Of a stretch of 64,000 nucleotides of DNA, positions 29,631 to 39,600 are shown in pieces (the stretch's first letter is position 1; each line of letters opens with the position of its first letter). The position numbers and the translations under genes are program-made. The stretch lies in contig NZ_CP113054.1 of assembly GCF_026625605.1 (NCBI RefSeq), positions 1 through 64,000 of the forward strand, written 5' to 3'. This DNA is from Luteolibacter sp. SL250. Its GTDB lineage: Bacteria > Verrucomicrobiota > Verrucomicrobiia > Verrucomicrobiales > Akkermansiaceae. Under the pieces are notes generated by a model. It did not search any database. It worked only from the letters and a program-made list of their open reading frames with translations, and was not told the DNA's origin.

Positions 29631-31142
29631 TCAGGGATCTTTGCGGGTGACAACCTCAGGAGCGGAGCGTGCCGACGGGGACGGCAGCATGCGGGCGAAG
29701 GAAGCGAAGGAGGTGTAGAAGAATCCGACCGGGAACGGCAGGAGCAGGACCGCGGAGACGTAGCGCTGGCCGAGGACGGCATCCACCACCACGAACAGGA
29801 AGAAGGAACCGAACAGGAACTCCACGAACGGAGTGAGGGTCTTGATCGCCTTGTAGCTGCTCTTCTTCCAGTCCGCCTTGCGCTGGGCGGTTTCGCCGAT
29901 GCCGTACTTCGGCGTGCGGACGAAAGCGGTCTCGTGGTTGAACAAGGCCTCGATCACGGCCTTGGCGTTGTTGATCGACATGCCGATGCCCAGAGCGAGC
30001 AGCAGCGGGAGATAAGGAAGCTCCTTCCACCAGGTGCCGGGGCGGAGCGCCCGTTGTGCGGTGATGTAGAACACGATGACCGAAACGGAGGCGAAGAAGA
30101 AAATCGGGACGTTGACGATCCACTTCGTGTAGGCGCCGAAGTCCGGTTGGTGCTGGTTCGGGTAGATGAGGAAGCAGAGGATGATGAGCAGCAGGTAGGC
30201 GAAGTTCGAGGTGAGGTGCGCCGTCGCCTCCATCTTGATGAACAGCGGAACCTTGCTCTTCCAGATGGCAGGCAGGACCTTTTTGCAAACCTGGATGGAA
30301 CCCTTCGTCCAGCGGTGCTGCTGGCTCTTGAAGCCGTCCATATCGACGGGAAGCTCCGCAGGGGTCTCCACATCGTTGAGGAAAATGAAGCGCCAGCCCT
30401 TCAGTTGGGCACGGTAGCTGAGGTCCATGTCCTCGGTGAGGGTGTCATGCTCCCAGCCGCCGGCATCCGCGATGCAGGATTTGCGCCAGATGCCGCCGGT
30501 GCCGTTGAAAGTGAAGAAACGGCCGCTGCGGTTGCGGGCGGTCTGCTCCAGCTCCAGGTGGCCGTCCAGGAACATCGCCTGGATGCGGGTCAACACGTTG
30601 TAGGTGCGGTTCAGGTGGCCCCAGCGGGTCTGGATCATGCCGATATTGTCATCGGTGAAGAAGTGGATGGTCCGCATCAGCACATCCGGGTTCGGCACGA
30701 AGTCCGCGTCCAGGATGAAAAGATACTCACCTTTCGCGAATTTGGTGCCGTTCTCGAGAGCACCCGCCTTGAAGCCGGTGCGGTCCGTGCGGTGGATGTG
30801 CTCCGCGTCGAAGCCTTTGGCCTTCAGGCGCTCGATGCCAGCCCGGCAGATCTCCACGGTGCTGTCGGTGGAGTCATCCAGCAACTGGATCTGCATCTTG
30901 TCCTGCGGGTAGTCCAGCGCCGCGACGGAGTCGAGCAGACGGTCCACCACGTGCATCTCGTTGAAAACCGGAAGCTGGATGGTCACCAGCGGCAGCTCCG
31001 TGAACATCTCCTTCGGTTGCGGGCGCTTGCGGTTGTGCTTCAGATAAAGGAAGACAATGGCAAGGCGGTGGGAGCCGAAACCGGCGAGGCCGACCAGCAC
31101 CAGAATGTAGGAAATATACCAGAGCGGAGAGGAAAGGTCCAT
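29631..31142 (-). CDS. GT2 processive glycan synthase (cellulose-synthase-like)
   Basis: 503 residues. An N-terminal membrane helix precedes a cytosolic GT-A domain with DDS (89-91), DAD (145-147), TED (236-238) and QQHRW (274-278, the QxxRW product-channel motif). Several C-terminal membrane helices follow. This is the layout of CesA/CslA-type beta-glycan synthases that polymerise and export a polysaccharide. The plant CslA (glucomannan) branch is the closest in feel, but the product cannot be told from sequence. No bcsB- or PilZ-type partner is adjacent; an L,D-transpeptidase is. Confidence 0.85.
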   Translation of the reverse strand: MDLSSPLWYISYILVLVGLAGFGSHRLAIVFLYLKHNRKRPQPKEMFTELPLVTIQLPVFNEMHVVDRLLDSVAALDYPQDKMQIQLLDDSTDSTVEICRAGIERLKAKGFDAEHIHRTDRTGFKAGALENGTKFAKGEYLFILDADFVPNPDVLMRTIHFFTDDNIGMIQTRWGHLNRTYNVLTRIQAMFLDGHLELEQTARNRSGRFFTFNGTGGIWRKSCIADAGGWEHDTLTEDMDLSYRAQLKGWRFIFLNDVETPAELPVDMDGFKSQQHRWTKGSIQVCKKVLPAIWKSKVPLFIKMEATAHLTSNFAYLLLIILCFLIYPNQHQPDFGAYTKWIVNVPIFFFASVSVIVFYITAQRALRPGTWWKELPYLPLLLALGIGMSINNAKAVIEALFNHETAFVRTPKYGIGETAQRKADWKKSSYKAIKTLTPFVEFLFGSFFLFVVVDAVLGQRYVSAVLLLPFPVGFFYTSFASFARMLPSPSARSAPEVVTRKDP

Positions 31143-31340
31143 GGATGGGAAGAAGGATGGCTGTTGTCTCGGAAACGGGCCGAACCCATACGGGACTGGA
31201 TCACGGATCGTTTCAAAAACATCGAAACGCCTGAAGGTCAGACGCCGACAGCCGGAGGCAAGCAGAAAGCCCCCCTGCCGTCAAGCCGGAACCGAGATCC
31301 TGGCAGCCCCCCGGCTGCTGGCGGCTACGGGACTTTCAGG

Positions 31341-32072
31341 TCATTCCTCCCGACGGCCCCCGAGGGCCATCATGAGGAAGTACGCGAGCTGGGCAAGCGA
31401 GCCCACTGCGGCGGCGACGTAGGTCATTGCGGCCCAGAACAGCGCGTTCTTCGCCTTTTCATGCTCCATGCTGGCGGCCAGGCCGCTGCTTTCCAACCAG
31501 ACCAAGGCCCGGCGGCTGGCATCGAACTCCACCGGCAAGGTGACCACGGCGAACAGGGTCGTCACGGAAAACAAGCCCACCCAGATCCAGATGGTCGTCG
31601 GACCGAGCGCGAAGGCACCGAAAACACTGAGGATCATCAGCCAGTTGAGCATCTGCGAGGCGAAGCCGACCGCGGGGACCATCTTCGACCGGAAAGTGAG
31701 CCACTTGTAAGCCTGCTGGTGCTGCACGGCGTGACCCACTTCGTGGGCGGCGACGGCGGCGGCGGCGACGTTGTTCTGCGCGTAGACCGATTCACTCAGG
31801 TTCACCGTTTTGTTCGTCGGATCGTAGTGGTCCGTGAGCTGGCCGGGGGTGCTGATCACCCGCACGTCATTGATGCCATGCTGGCGGAGCATCGCTTCCG
31901 CGATCTGGGCGCCGGTATAACGGATCGGAACCTGCGAGTGCTGGTTGAAACGGCGCTTCAGCGTGCTGCTCACCAGCAGGCTCACGAGAAAGGTCGCGCC
32001 GATGATGACCCAATAGGTCATCGAAATGCCCATGGGGGCCACTTGCGCGAGGAAATTGACATCTGAACTCAT
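31341..32072 (-). CDS. YugP-type membrane zinc metallopeptidase
   Basis: 243 residues with four predicted membrane helices and the zinc motif HEVGH (His110-Glu111-His114) after the first helix. Matches the neutral zinc metallopeptidase YugP family (Zn_peptidase_2), whose substrates are unknown. The ATG at 32072 starts at the N-terminal helix. It lies 198 bp upstream of the glycan synthase on the same strand. Confidence 0.9.
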   Translation of the reverse strand: MSSDVNFLAQVAPMGISMTYWVIIGATFLVSLLVSSTLKRRFNQHSQVPIRYTGAQIAEAMLRQHGINDVRVISTPGQLTDHYDPTNKTVNLSESVYAQNNVAAAAVAAHEVGHAVQHQQAYKWLTFRSKMVPAVGFASQMLNWLMILSVFGAFALGPTTIWIWVGLFSVTTLFAVVTLPVEFDASRRALVWLESSGLAASMEHEKAKNALFWAAMTYVAAAVGSLAQLAYFLMMALGGRREE

Positions 32073-32194
32073 ATGCCTCCCATTTTAGGGACAAGCAGGC
32101 TCCGCGCAACCGGATGATCGTTGGAAAATGCCGCCTTGTTTCCACACGATCACGACACAAAACTCACCCAGACAACTTACCCGACGACCCTTTC

Positions 32195-32434
32195 ATGCTC
32201 CCTAAACTCTACATCAAGCCCGGCTGCCCATGGTGCGACGAAGTCGTGGACTACCTGGACCGCAAGAAAATCGACGTCGAAACGATCGTCGTCTCCGGCA
32301 ACCGCGAGGCGATGCAGGAGATGGTGAACCTCTCCGGCCAGACCAAGGCACCGACAATGGACTGGCATGGCGAGGTGCTGGCCGATTTCGGAGTGGACGA
32401 GCTGGTTCCCTTCCTCAAAAAACAGGGACTCTGA
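32195..32434 (+). CDS. glutaredoxin
   Basis: 79-residue thioredoxin-fold protein with CPWC at the active site (KPGCPWCDEV near residue 10) and the family's TKAPTM cis-Pro motif near residue 50. It reduces disulfides using glutathione or an equivalent thiol. Start is the ATG at 32195, since earlier in-frame codons do not fit the fold. Confidence 0.88.
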   Translation: MLPKLYIKPGCPWCDEVVDYLDRKKIDVETIVVSGNREAMQEMVNLSGQTKAPTMDWHGEVLADFGVDELVPFLKKQGL

Positions 32435-32479
32435 AAAACCTCAGGAAAATCCAGCGTTTTCCCCAAGACCATCCCATCC

Positions 32480-33175
32480 ATGAAACCTTTCCTCCTCCTC
32501 GCCCTCGCGGCGACCGCCGCCACCGCCGCCGAAAAGCAACTTTTCAACGGCAAGGACCTCACCGGCTGGTCCGGTAATCCCGCTCTCTGGTCAGTGAAAG
32601 ACGGTGTCATCGTCGGCAAAACCAGTGCGGATGCCCCCATCAAGGGAAATACCTTCCTCATCTGGAAGGACGGCGAGGTTTCCGACTTCACCCTGACTCT
32701 CAAATACAAGATGACCCCGGGTGACGGGAAGAAGACCGTCAACAGCGGCATCCAGTACCGTAGCAAGGTCGCCGATGAGGCGAACTTCGTGGTCGCGGGC
32801 TACCAGGCGGACTTCGAATACGGCGACAAATACAGCGGCATCCTCTATGAGGAGAAGGGCCGCGGCATCCTGGCCCAGCGCGGCCAGAAAGTCACCCTCA
32901 CCCAAGGCGCGGATGCAAAGAAGCCGACCATCACCGTGACCGGAGAAACCGGAAAAAGTGATGAGATCCAGGCGGCGATCAACAAGGACGGCTGGAACGA
33001 ATACAAGATCATCGCGAAGGGCGGCCACCTCCAGCACCACATCAACGGCAAGCTGACCGTGGATGTCACGGATGAGACCGCCGAAGGCGCGAAAAAAGGC
33101 GTCCTCGCCCTCCAGCTCCACGCCGGCCCGCCGATGCAGGTCGAGTTCAAGGACATCGTCCTCGATGCGGAGTGA
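32480..33175 (+). CDS. secreted DUF1080 protein (3-keto-disaccharide hydrolase-type fold)
   Basis: 231 residues. Signal peptide (LLLALAATAATAAEKQ) followed by a DUF1080 jelly-roll: LFNGKDLTGWSG, then WKDGEVSDFTLTLKYKM, NSGIQYRS, and the C-terminal HAGPPMQVEFKDIVL. The family is abundant in Planctomycetes and Verrucomicrobia, and some members hydrolyse 3-keto-glycosides. Periplasmic. A bidirectional hairpin terminator follows. Confidence 0.88.
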   Translation: MKPFLLLALAATAATAAEKQLFNGKDLTGWSGNPALWSVKDGVIVGKTSADAPIKGNTFLIWKDGEVSDFTLTLKYKMTPGDGKKTVNSGIQYRSKVADEANFVVAGYQADFEYGDKYSGILYEEKGRGILAQRGQKVTLTQGADAKKPTITVTGETGKSDEIQAAINKDGWNEYKIIAKGGHLQHHINGKLTVDVTDETAEGAKKGVLALQLHAGPPMQVEFKDIVLDAE

Positions 33176-33201
33176 TACCCCTGCCCTTCCAGCCCGACTT
33201 C

Positions 33202-33232
33202 AGGCCGTCCTTGGATCAAGGACGGCCTTTTT
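33202..33232 (+). terminator. intrinsic terminator after the DUF1080 gene
   Basis: A perfect 12-bp stem AGGCCGTCCTTG / CAAGGACGGCCT with a GAT loop, then TTTT. The stop codon of the convergent FecR-LamG gene (33216-33218) starts at the last loop base and runs into the distal arm, so the hairpin overlaps the end of that coding sequence. Confidence 0.9.
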
Positions 33233-34853
33233 CGTAGTACCTCCGGATGTCCTCCTCCGGCAGCGCTTCCTTCAACAGGGCGAATTCATCGACCCGTCCC
33301 ACCAGGTTCACCCTCCCTTGCCCGGGGTCGTTCGACTCCACGACGGAGTTGCCGATCTGTGCGGCGCCGATGATGATGGGAATGGGATGGAGCAAGGGAT
33401 GGCTGGCCACCTTTTCGCCGTTCATGAAATGCTCCAGCACGGCGCGCCGGGAGTCATAGACAGTCGCCACATGGATCCACTCCCCCAGACGGCCGTCGAG
33501 CAACGGAGGCGACACGGCGACATCCCATGAGGTTTTCTCCGTCGTGTCCGGCCTGAGGAAGTCGCTGCTGGCCGTGTTGAAGCCGAACCTCAGGCGCCCC
33601 AGGGAGTCGAACTGCCAGTGGGGGGTTCCCACCACCACGCGGTCGGCCCGCAGCAGGACGTTGAAGCCGTTCGGCAACCGGTCCACCCTCACCCACGCCA
33701 TGAGGGTGAGTGATTGGTACTCCCCCGGAGCCACGAACCGCACCCGGTCCGTGGAGCGAGAGAAATTGCAGGCTCCTTTCCCCACCCAGCGGCCACCCAC
33801 CCGTTCCGCCCCGACGATGGTTCCTTCCGTCCCCGCAACGGCGTGGGCAGCGGTGTTTGCCACCGCCGTACTCCTGCCGGGGTCCGGCTTCAGGAACGGG
33901 AAATGGATGACGGCGTCCGGCCGGGCGGAAAGTTCCTGTGCGGCGACCTCCCACTCCCTGAGCCTGCGTGCCTGCTCGTCATCCGACTCACCGGCCAAGT
34001 CACGCGTTCCTTGGAAAAGCGCCGGTTCCGCCGGGAAGAAACTCCAGTCACGCCCGCTCAGGCTGACGGCACTGCCGCCGCGGATCTCCTTGAACTCGGA
34101 GGGGGCATCACTCTTCGCCACATCCACCTTGCCATCGAGCACGTGGAGGGTGGGAGCACGGCCAGCCGCACCGGTCATTCCGAATTCGGTCCCACGGTCC
34201 ACGGCGATCAGCTCCCCGGACTCGACGGTGAATCCTTCCGCCGCGGGCGGGGCGAACACGTGGATGTTGCCGCTACGCAGCCTCGCGCGCATTTCCGTGA
34301 CCAGTTCGACCTCGGACGGTGCGCGGATGGTCATCTGGGCACCGCTGAGAAAGTCGATCCGCACATTTCCCCTGACCAACCTCAACAGGCCGGGAGACAA
34401 CGGTGCCCCCGGGGCCGGAGTGCTGCCGACCCACCCGGCATCCGCGGACAGGGCCAGCACTGCGACGGGAAGGGACATGGATTGGGGTTCGTCCGCGACT
34501 TCCGGCAGGGCAGATTGGCTGGCTCCGATGGGGACCGCGGGATCCGGCCTGTTCCCCAGCCACAGGGCGGCGGTGACCGAAGCGGCTGCGGCGGCGATGC
34601 CCACTCCCCAGGTCCTGATCCAACTCCTCCTCACGGAAATGGAGCGGTTGACCGTCGCATCGACCATGCTTGTGGCGACGCGGCCGAGCGCCCATTCGCG
34701 TGCGGCGGCATGGAGGTGGACCCTCTCCCAGAAATCCTGGCGGGCCTGTTCCGAAGACATCAGGACCAGCTCCAGTTCCTCCCGCTCCGCAGGTTCCAGG
34801 GTCTGGTCGATGTAGGCATCGACCAATTGCTTGAGGCGTGCTTCGTCAAACAT
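33216..34853 (-). CDS. FecR-domain and LamG-domain anti-sigma-like protein
   Basis: 545 residues. A cytoplasmic N-terminal ~75 residues (DEARLKQLVDAYIDQTLEPAEREELELVL) resembles an anti-sigma domain, then one membrane helix (about 80-100), a FecR periplasmic domain (RLVRGNVRIDFLSGAQMTIRAPSE; GELIAVDRGTEFGMTG) and a C-terminal LamG/concanavalin-like domain (SLTLMAWVRVDRL...RVDEFALLKEALPEED). The ECF sigma gene ends 2 bp upstream, so they form a sigma/anti-sigma pair with a surface-sensing lectin-like domain. A typical Verrucomicrobia arrangement. Confidence 0.88.
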   Translation of the reverse strand: MFDEARLKQLVDAYIDQTLEPAEREELELVLMSSEQARQDFWERVHLHAAAREWALGRVATSMVDATVNRSISVRRSWIRTWGVGIAAAAASVTAALWLGNRPDPAVPIGASQSALPEVADEPQSMSLPVAVLALSADAGWVGSTPAPGAPLSPGLLRLVRGNVRIDFLSGAQMTIRAPSEVELVTEMRARLRSGNIHVFAPPAAEGFTVESGELIAVDRGTEFGMTGAAGRAPTLHVLDGKVDVAKSDAPSEFKEIRGGSAVSLSGRDWSFFPAEPALFQGTRDLAGESDDEQARRLREWEVAAQELSARPDAVIHFPFLKPDPGRSTAVANTAAHAVAGTEGTIVGAERVGGRWVGKGACNFSRSTDRVRFVAPGEYQSLTLMAWVRVDRLPNGFNVLLRADRVVVGTPHWQFDSLGRLRFGFNTASSDFLRPDTTEKTSWDVAVSPPLLDGRLGEWIHVATVYDSRRAVLEHFMNGEKVASHPLLHPIPIIIGAAQIGNSVVESNDPGQGRVNLVGRVDEFALLKEALPEEDIRRYYEKGRP

Positions 34854-34855
34854 GA

Positions 34856-35434
34856 TCAGGCGGATTCGGTGTCAGGGAGATGGCCCTCCGCGGCGAGTTT
34901 CAGGTGGACGCAATCCCGCAGCAGGTTGCGGGCGCGGGAAAGGGCGACCTTCACGGCTCCCACGGACCAGTCCATCTGCCTGGAGATCGCCGCGGGGAGC
35001 AGCGCCTGCTCGTAGCGCAGCCCCATGACCTTCCGCGCCTGGGGGGCGAGCCGGCCGAGACATTCCTCGAAATACCTCACCTTGTGCTCGAAATCATCCG
35101 TCTCCGGCTCCACGGCGTGGAGCGTCTCCAGCACGGAGTCCGACAGCGTCTCAAAGGGCAGGATGGATTTCCTCCGCATCTCCATCGCCTTGAAACGGGC
35201 GATGGAACAGATCCAGGCGGTGAAGTTGCTGCCCGGAACGAAGTCGCCCGCCTTGCGCAGCATGGTGAGGAACGTCTCCTGCACCACATCATCCACCTTG
35301 TCGAAATCCGGCAGGATGGCGAGCGCCGCCACCCGGACCAGCGGTTGGTGTTTCACGAACAGGACCTGCACCAGCTCCAACTGGGCTGCCGGATCGGTTG
35401 GCGGTGTGGGTTCTTCCTTCATCGGGTGGGCCAT
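34856..35434 (-). CDS. ECF sigma-70 factor, Rhodopirellula/Verrucomicrobium type
   Basis: About 192 residues. Region 2 (LPDFDKVDDVVQETFLTMLRKAGDFVPGSNFTAWICSIARFKAME) and region 4 (MGLRYEQALLPAAISRQMDWSVGAVKVALSRARNLL) are clear. This matches the Rhodopirellula/Verrucomicrobium ECF family. The ATG at 35434 is used; a TTG two codons upstream is unlikely. It is coupled to the FecR-LamG gene and divergent from the PEP-CTERM gene. Confidence 0.93.
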   Translation of the reverse strand: MAHPMKEEPTPPTDPAAQLELVQVLFVKHQPLVRVAALAILPDFDKVDDVVQETFLTMLRKAGDFVPGSNFTAWICSIARFKAMEMRRKSILPFETLSDSVLETLHAVEPETDDFEHKVRYFEECLGRLAPQARKVMGLRYEQALLPAAISRQMDWSVGAVKVALSRARNLLRDCVHLKLAAEGHLPDTESA

Positions 35435-35459
35435 AGGCAAATGATCCGGCGGCGGCGTT

Positions 35460-35515
35460 AGTTAGCAGACCCATTCCGGAAAACCCGGCATGTGTCCGAA
35501 GTTTCACTGCTAACT
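35460..35515. promoter_or_regulatory. shared inverted repeat in a divergent promoter region
   Basis: AGTTAGCAG (35460-35468) and CTGCTAACT (35507-35515) form a perfect 9-bp inverted repeat 38 bp apart. Each copy is about 26-28 bp upstream of a start codon: the sigma gene on the minus strand and the PEP-CTERM gene on the plus strand. They could be matching ECF promoter elements or a shared operator. Confidence 0.5.
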
Positions 35516-35542
35516 CCTCCGGCCGGACCGACATTAGTGTTC

Positions 35543-36319
35543 ATGACCCATTCCGGCAAAACCCATCTGTTGTCCTCCTTCGTCGCACTGGCACTCATCC
35601 CGGCGGCCCTCACCAGCCCGCTCCAGGCGGCAGTGGTCTACGGCGAGTCCTTCACCAATGCGGATTCGACCGATGACCCGATCAGCACCGCGGGCTGGGT
35701 CGCCTACAGGGGAACAACCGCCACCGCCATGACGGGCTCAGGAACGGGCACCATCTACATCCCAGGAGGAGCCGGAAATGGCAATCCGCAGGTCCCCGGC
35801 TTCCTCGCGCTCAACGCGCTGTCCAACGGAGCCTACGCCACCTTCGAAGGCGGCCTGAACATCAACCCGGCGAATGGTGCGCTCAACATCAGTTGGCAGC
35901 ACCATGCCAACGTTACCGGGAACGCGGAAACCCGCCTCCTCCTCCGCGTGGGCAGCCAATGGGTGGCGACGACCCAGGTCTTCACTCCCGTGGCCACCGG
36001 AATGCTGACCGACTTCAACAACGTCAACAACGCGGGGGCTTTCACCCGTTCCTTCGCCTACACGACGCTGGCCAGCTCATGGTTTGACGTGAACATCGCC
36101 CCTGGTGACGAACTTTCCATCAGTCCCAGCGCCCGTGTCACGGATCTTGGGAATTCCCCCATCACCGCCATCGGCTTCTACTATGTCGCCAGCGGGACGG
36201 TATCCACACGCATCGACAATCTCGTGGTGGACCAGGTTCCCGAGCCGCATCTGACAACCCTGTTGCTGGCCGGTGCCGCCGGCCTGTCGGCACGCCGCAG
36301 ACGGCCGGCCCGCGGCTGA
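35543..36319 (+). CDS. PEP-CTERM exosortase-substrate protein
   Basis: 258 residues. Signal peptide (LSSFVALALIPAALTSPLQA), then a beta-rich secreted domain (NISWQHHANVTGNAETRLLLRVG). The C-terminus is a sorting tail: VPEPHLTTLLLAGAAGLSARRRR, i.e. PEP box, hydrophobic helix, basic end. Such proteins are anchored or processed by exosortase. It faces the sigma-factor gene across a 108-bp divergent region and is a likely target of that sigma factor. Confidence 0.88.
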   Translation: MTHSGKTHLLSSFVALALIPAALTSPLQAAVVYGESFTNADSTDDPISTAGWVAYRGTTATAMTGSGTGTIYIPGGAGNGNPQVPGFLALNALSNGAYATFEGGLNINPANGALNISWQHHANVTGNAETRLLLRVGSQWVATTQVFTPVATGMLTDFNNVNNAGAFTRSFAYTTLASSWFDVNIAPGDELSISPSARVTDLGNSPITAIGFYYVASGTVSTRIDNLVVDQVPEPHLTTLLLAGAAGLSARRRRPARG

Positions 36320-36666
36320 CCCGGGGAGAGCGCCCGGCTCCTCCTTCCGGACGGCGGCCCACATGCATTTCACCCGCTTTTTCCGCCAAGGTATTTGGGA
36401 AAGCGGCATGAAATATCAAGGAGCCGAAAAACTTCTCTTTCCAAGCAAGTGGGTTGTGGATGGCCACCGTTCATTTGCCGGTTTTGGCACGCCAACCGCT
36501 GCGGCTGGAGGTATCCGGAGTCGTTCCGGACCGAGTTTTTGCAACCCGGACGGTGGGCACAAAGACACCGTCCCTTACATCTCCCGTGGTTAGCGGATGG
36601 TCCGCGGCGGGTCGCAGCGCACTGCAACGTGCGCTGGGCCTGCCGCGGCAACCGTGCCGGACTGGC
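36320..36666. other. intergenic region between convergent genes
   Basis: About 350 bp between the PEP-CTERM gene and the protease gene. No credible gene was found. It contains the large hairpin described separately at 36602-36648 and otherwise nothing recognisable. Confidence 0.5.
36602..36648 (-). terminator. two-helix stem-loop downstream of the protease gene
   Basis: CCGCGGC/GCCGCGG (36602-36608 with 36642-36648) encloses CAGCGCAC-TGCAAC-GTGCGCTG (36615-36636), a perfect 8-bp stem. It sits 19 bp past the protease stop on the minus strand. There is no U-run, so it may stabilise the 3' end or need Rho. Confidence 0.4.
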
Positions 36667-39600
36667 TCAAGGAGGGGCCAAGGTCGCCCTGAGACGGAGG
36701 AAGCGCTTGGGATCTCCCGGGATGATCGGCAGGGAGGATTTCACCACCCGCGTCATCGTATCCTCCTGGAGGGTCTCGTCCTGGATCCCGTCCGTCAGCC
36801 AGGTGGCGGAGGCATCCAGCGCCGTGGACCACTCCGCCCGCAAGGTGACATCCACCGGCACCTTCGACTGCCGGTAGATCACCGAGATCATACCATTTTC
36901 CGTGGTCATCGTGTAGCCGCCGCCCGCCTCCGCAGCGATGGGATTCCGGTCGAGGGCATATTCAACCAGGTTCGGTACACCATCTCCATCCCCATCCCCA
37001 CCCACTCCCGACGCAATGCCCGGGAAGGAACCCGTCCACTGGCTGTAGTTGTTCGCGAAGACCCGCAGGGTGAAGGCCTGTGCCACGGATTCCCCATCCT
37101 GGTTATAGCGCTCGATGACGATGGGATAGTCCCCCACCGTGGCGGTGGGCGAGATGGTTCCGCTCCAACGGCCGGACACCTCACTTTCACCATTCCAAAT
37201 GAGCCCGGCAGGAAGAACGGTGTTCGCCCCCAACCGGTATTTCGGAATCTCAACCAGATTCTGGGTGACCAAGCGGTTGATGAACTTGGCATTCGGGCCG
37301 TTGTCGTCATTCGGGTAACCGGCTGAGGCGCTGGTGACGGCACGTATCTCCCATTCCCCGGGGAGATTGGCCCCGGATTCGGAGCCTCCCAGATAGCAGG
37401 CGGACTTCAAGTTGAGCAGTTGCCCCAACGCGGGGGCTCCCGCGGGAACCGTGGAGCCCGAAGTGGTCCCACTTCCAAAGGTGATCCTGTGGATGTCCCC
37501 GCCTGCATCGCCCAACAGCACCGTGGCATCATCTTCGATCGCGGCGAGCAAACCGTCATTCGGGTCTTCAAAGTACTGGGATGTCACCACACCGCTGTCC
37601 AGGTGCCGGATCACCAGCGGCCCTTTCGTCACGTCGGCATTGTCGGGAAGCGTGATCAACGGATCCTTCTGGGTTCCCTTGTAGATCACAATGAGGTGTC
37701 CCGCCGGAACATTTTTCCACGGATCAACATCCTTGAACACCATCGACTTTTCCGCATTCCCCAACCGCAAGCCCACCAGGCTCCCCGTCTTGAGGACCAG
37801 CAGTTCAACCCATTCCTTCCTTCCGTTGTCGCCCTGGCTCACCTCATTGACGATCACCCTCCGATTGACGGGTTCCTCCACACCGCGGATCACCAGGCCA
37901 CTGTCATGCGGCACCGCAGCACCCACTTTCGCGAAAAGCGGAGGCCGGTTCACCACATTGACCACCGGTGATTCGAACGGTGTGCCGATATTGACGCCAT
38001 CCGAAGGGGTGACGAGGCAACGCCAGAGCTTGCCTGCGTTGGCAGCATCCGCCGGCAGCACCGCCGTCGTCTTGCCCGCCTGGTTGGTATAAGTACGGTC
38101 GTCCGTGCTGGCCTGCCATTGATAGGTGTAGGAAATCGCGGTGCCTTCCGGATCGCTGGCATTGACGTTGGTGACTGCCAGATTCACATCCGGAAAGGAG
38201 TACGCAACGCTGGAAAGGGTGACGGAATGGACCACCGGCGGCTGGTTCTGGAGGAAAATTTGGACAGAGGGGGAGGTCCCCGTCTCCCCTTCCACATCCG
38301 TCGCCCTGGCAATCAGCGTGTGAGGGCCGTCTGCCGGTGAGACGGTGAACTCAAATGGAGCGGTGGTATCCTCACCGACGGGAAGGCCATCCATCAGCAG
38401 TTCGACCTTCGTGACCGTTCCCGGAGCACCGGTCACCGTCAAGTCGGTGGCACTGACCGTCACGGGTACCGCGGATCCCGGAGAAAACGGCTGGCCGGCG
38501 GTGGGTGAGGTGATCTGGACGACTGGCGCCGGATTCATCGCCCCGGTGGAGACACCATGGAACTCCAGGTTCACGGCACCGAGGGTGCCGCCGACGGCGT
38601 TTCCATTCGCACTGCCTCCATCCCTCACCTCCAGCGTCCAGTCACCGCCGGTGAACTCACCCCAGTGGCGGACGGTGCTGAAAGTCCAGGAGGTTGAACC
38701 GGATTGCTTGTCATCCTTGTAGTTCGGATTCGGATCATTGTGCACCTCCGACAAGCGGCTGGTCATCCCACTGGGAGAGGTCAACGTCAGGGCAAGATCC
38801 CCACGCGCACTGTGGGTGGCGGTCACCGTGACCGTCACCGCCTCGATCTTGTGGGTATCCCCGCTGACCGCGAACGTCCGGGTCACCGAGCCTCCCTCGG
38901 GTATCACGCTGCTGTTCGAACTGTAGATGGTCCGTTTCGAGCGGGAGGCCAGATTCACCCAGCCTCCAGCCATCTCCACGGCGGCACCGGCGTTCACCAG
39001 ACCCGCCCCGAACTTGTGGTTGAAGGACAGTCCCGTTCCGTTGGTCTGCCAGTCGGCGTCGGATGGCTGGACCTTGGTCGCACTGCGGATCAGGATCTCC
39101 TGCACATCCCGCCAGCCCAGATTCGGATTCTTCTGCAACATCAGCGCCACCACGCCCGCAACCACCGGCGTGGCGGAGGAAGTTCCACCGAAGGAGCTGT
39201 CCCCCGAAAGCGTGGTGTAGTTGCCGTTCACCCCGGAGGTGGTGTTCCAACCTGCGTTTCCGGTCCGGTCCGTGGTGACGATCCCCATGCCGCCCACCCC
39301 GTCCGACGGGGCAACCAGCAGAAGATTCGCGCCGGACTCGCTGTAGTCCGCCTGCCCTCCATTGCTGTCGATCGCTCCAACCGCAATCGTCTCAATGCGG
39401 TTGGCGTATCCGTCGTAGTTTGAATTGTCTCCGTTGGCGCGGCCATTGCCTCCGGCCCAGACGAAAATCGTGCCTTTGCCCCCCCGGCCACCCGCCACGG
39501 CATTCTGCATCGCAGAGACGGTCAGAGGCCCCGGCCCCTCGAGCAATCTGCCGGTATCCTGCGGCCCCCAACTGTTGCTCTTCACATGGATGATCTCGTT

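Noticed and set aside
29520..32066. 848-codon plus-strand frame
   Set aside because: It runs opposite the L,D-transpeptidase, glycan synthase and YugP genes, whose motifs are intact; long shadow frames are common at high GC.
36395..37326. Plus-strand frames in the PEP-CTERM to protease gap
   Set aside because: They extend into the antisense of the protease gene and have no ribosome-binding site or recognisable domain.
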